A stretch of 49,635 nucleotides of DNA, taken from the NCBI GenBank assembly GCA_964465145.1, contig CAYXJR010000028.1, forward strand, positions 1-49,635, written 5' to 3'. Under the pieces are notes generated by a model that saw only the letters and a list, made by a program, of their open reading frames with translations, ran no database searches and was not told the DNA's origin. Below, piece after piece: positions 49,090-49,635 of the stretch. Source of the DNA: JAUVKA01 sp964465145. Its GTDB lineage: Bacteria > Bacteroidota > Bacteroidia > Bacteroidales > UBA12481. Numbering within the stretch: the first letter of the stretch is position 1; every line of letters begins with the position of its first letter. The position numbers were made by a program, and so were the translations under genes.

Positions 49090-49635
49090 TTATTGAATTA
49101 ACACTCTGCTTGATGTTTCTGTCGAGCCGGACTTTATCATAACAAGATAGATACCAGTTGATTCATTCTTAATATTTATTGATTTAACCATTCCGGCTGC
49201 GGATTCAAATCTATCTTCATAGATAATTCTTCCTGCCATGTCTGATATGGTAATTTCTGCGCTTCCATTACCTGTAAAACTAACACTGAATTCCCCATCT
49301 GATGGATTCGGATAAATGCTGATCTTATCGCTAAATTCCGTATCATCAATTCCTGCCGTATAATCAACATTCCAGATAGTTGTGAACATGCCACGACCGT
49401 GGGTGGCGGCCAATACGGTATTGTCAGATGGTCGAATTTTTATCTGGTCTGTGCGAACATTGGCCATACCACTAACTTTGGGGCTCCAGACCACCATTTC
49501 GTTTTGGATCTTATTAGTTGTCCAGGTTCCTAATTCAGTAGCCAGCATCACCTGGTCACTGTTTTGGGGGTGAAATAGTGCCCAACGGATTGGCATATCA
49601 GGAAGATCACCTTCCTTGTTCTGCCAGTTTTGTCC
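49090..49635 (-). CDS. C-terminal part of an Asp-box protein with type IX secretion signal
   Basis: A partial gene running off the window: the open frame continues from 49596 to the last base. The visible 181 residues start with NWQNKEGDLPDMPIRWALFHP and include GTWTTNKIQNEMVVWSP and AATHGRGMFTTIWNV, the end of a BNR/VPS10-like propeller. Then follows a type A C-terminal sorting domain (about 75 residues: ISIYPNPSDGEFSV, ITISDMAGRIIYE, STGIYLVMIKSG, and a final RVLIQ). This domain directs proteins through the Bacteroidota-specific T9SS to the cell surface or medium. It shares its propeller type with the protein at 14976-17621, which lacks the sorting domain. Confidence 0.9.
   Translation of the reverse strand, partial: GQNWQNKEGDLPDMPIRWALFHPQNSDQVMLATELGTWTTNKIQNEMVVWSPKVSGMANVRTDQIKIRPSDNTVLAATHGRGMFTTIWNVDYTAGIDDTEFSDKISIYPNPSDGEFSVSFTGNGSAEITISDMAGRIIYEDRFESAAGMVKSINIKNESTGIYLVMIKSGSTETSSRVLIQ

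Overview
The window looks like a chromosomal segment of an anaerobic or facultative Bacteroidota, probably Bacteroidales or Marinilabiliales-like and salt-adapted. The evidence is the gene set: a type IX secretion sorting domain on the last, partial gene; lipoprotein sulfatases with Cys-type active sites; DUF4831 and DUF6146 lipoproteins; an ExbB-ExbD-TonB set; a complete Rnf complex in the order rseC-rnfBCDGEA; an NhaD Na+/H+ antiporter; and promoter elements of the TTTG / TAnnTTTG type used by this phylum. The species cannot be named from this sequence. No rRNA, tRNA or CRISPR array was recognised.

Layout. 1-950: a VapBC-like toxin-antitoxin pair abutting the 5' stump of a flavodoxin-type reductase gene. 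950-7003 (minus strand): an L-rhamnose cluster of symporter, isomerase, class II aldolase and a secreted GH36/GH27-like glycosidase. 7149-11862 (minus): a secreted metallo-beta-lactamase-fold protein, a DUF6146 lipoprotein and two sulfatases. With the rhamnose genes this suggests use of sulfated, rhamnose-containing polysaccharide, though no SusC/SusD pair is in view. 12135-12986: ispH. 13089-17621 (minus): a coupled set of a large Asp-box/VPS10-like protein, an isochorismatase-type hydrolase and an S41-like lipoprotein that seems to lack its nucleophile. 17622-18463: an 840-bp gap with no convincing gene but RNA-like hairpins, a minus-strand promoter-like element and a terminal hairpin. 18464-33335: housekeeping and transport genes (POT peptide transporter, NnrD/E repair enzyme, DUF4831 lipoprotein, a possible 30-residue membrane peptide, an MFS carrier, PepD, PurA, a Fur-family regulator, Rel/SpoT and a catalytic/non-catalytic M16 peptidase pair). 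33503-38917: the rnf operon. 38968-44540: tsaD diverging from tamB. 44641-48200: nhaD, then exbB-exbD-tonB. 48271-49635 (minus): a TSUP permease and the 3' part of a T9SS-exported Asp-box protein.

The most unusual feature is a dispersed set of tandem repeats with a period of exactly 7 bp. They occur at about ten intergenic sites. Each site has its own unit, the unit drifts while the 7-bp phase is kept (up to 22 consecutive heptads at 8149-8302), and most arrays end within 0-10 bp of the stop codon of a minus-strand gene. A second intergenic family has a period of about 10 bp and is built on TGAAT/ATTCA words. These arrays and the possible ~520-nt RNA at 17.7-18.2 kb are the best candidates here for undescribed biology.
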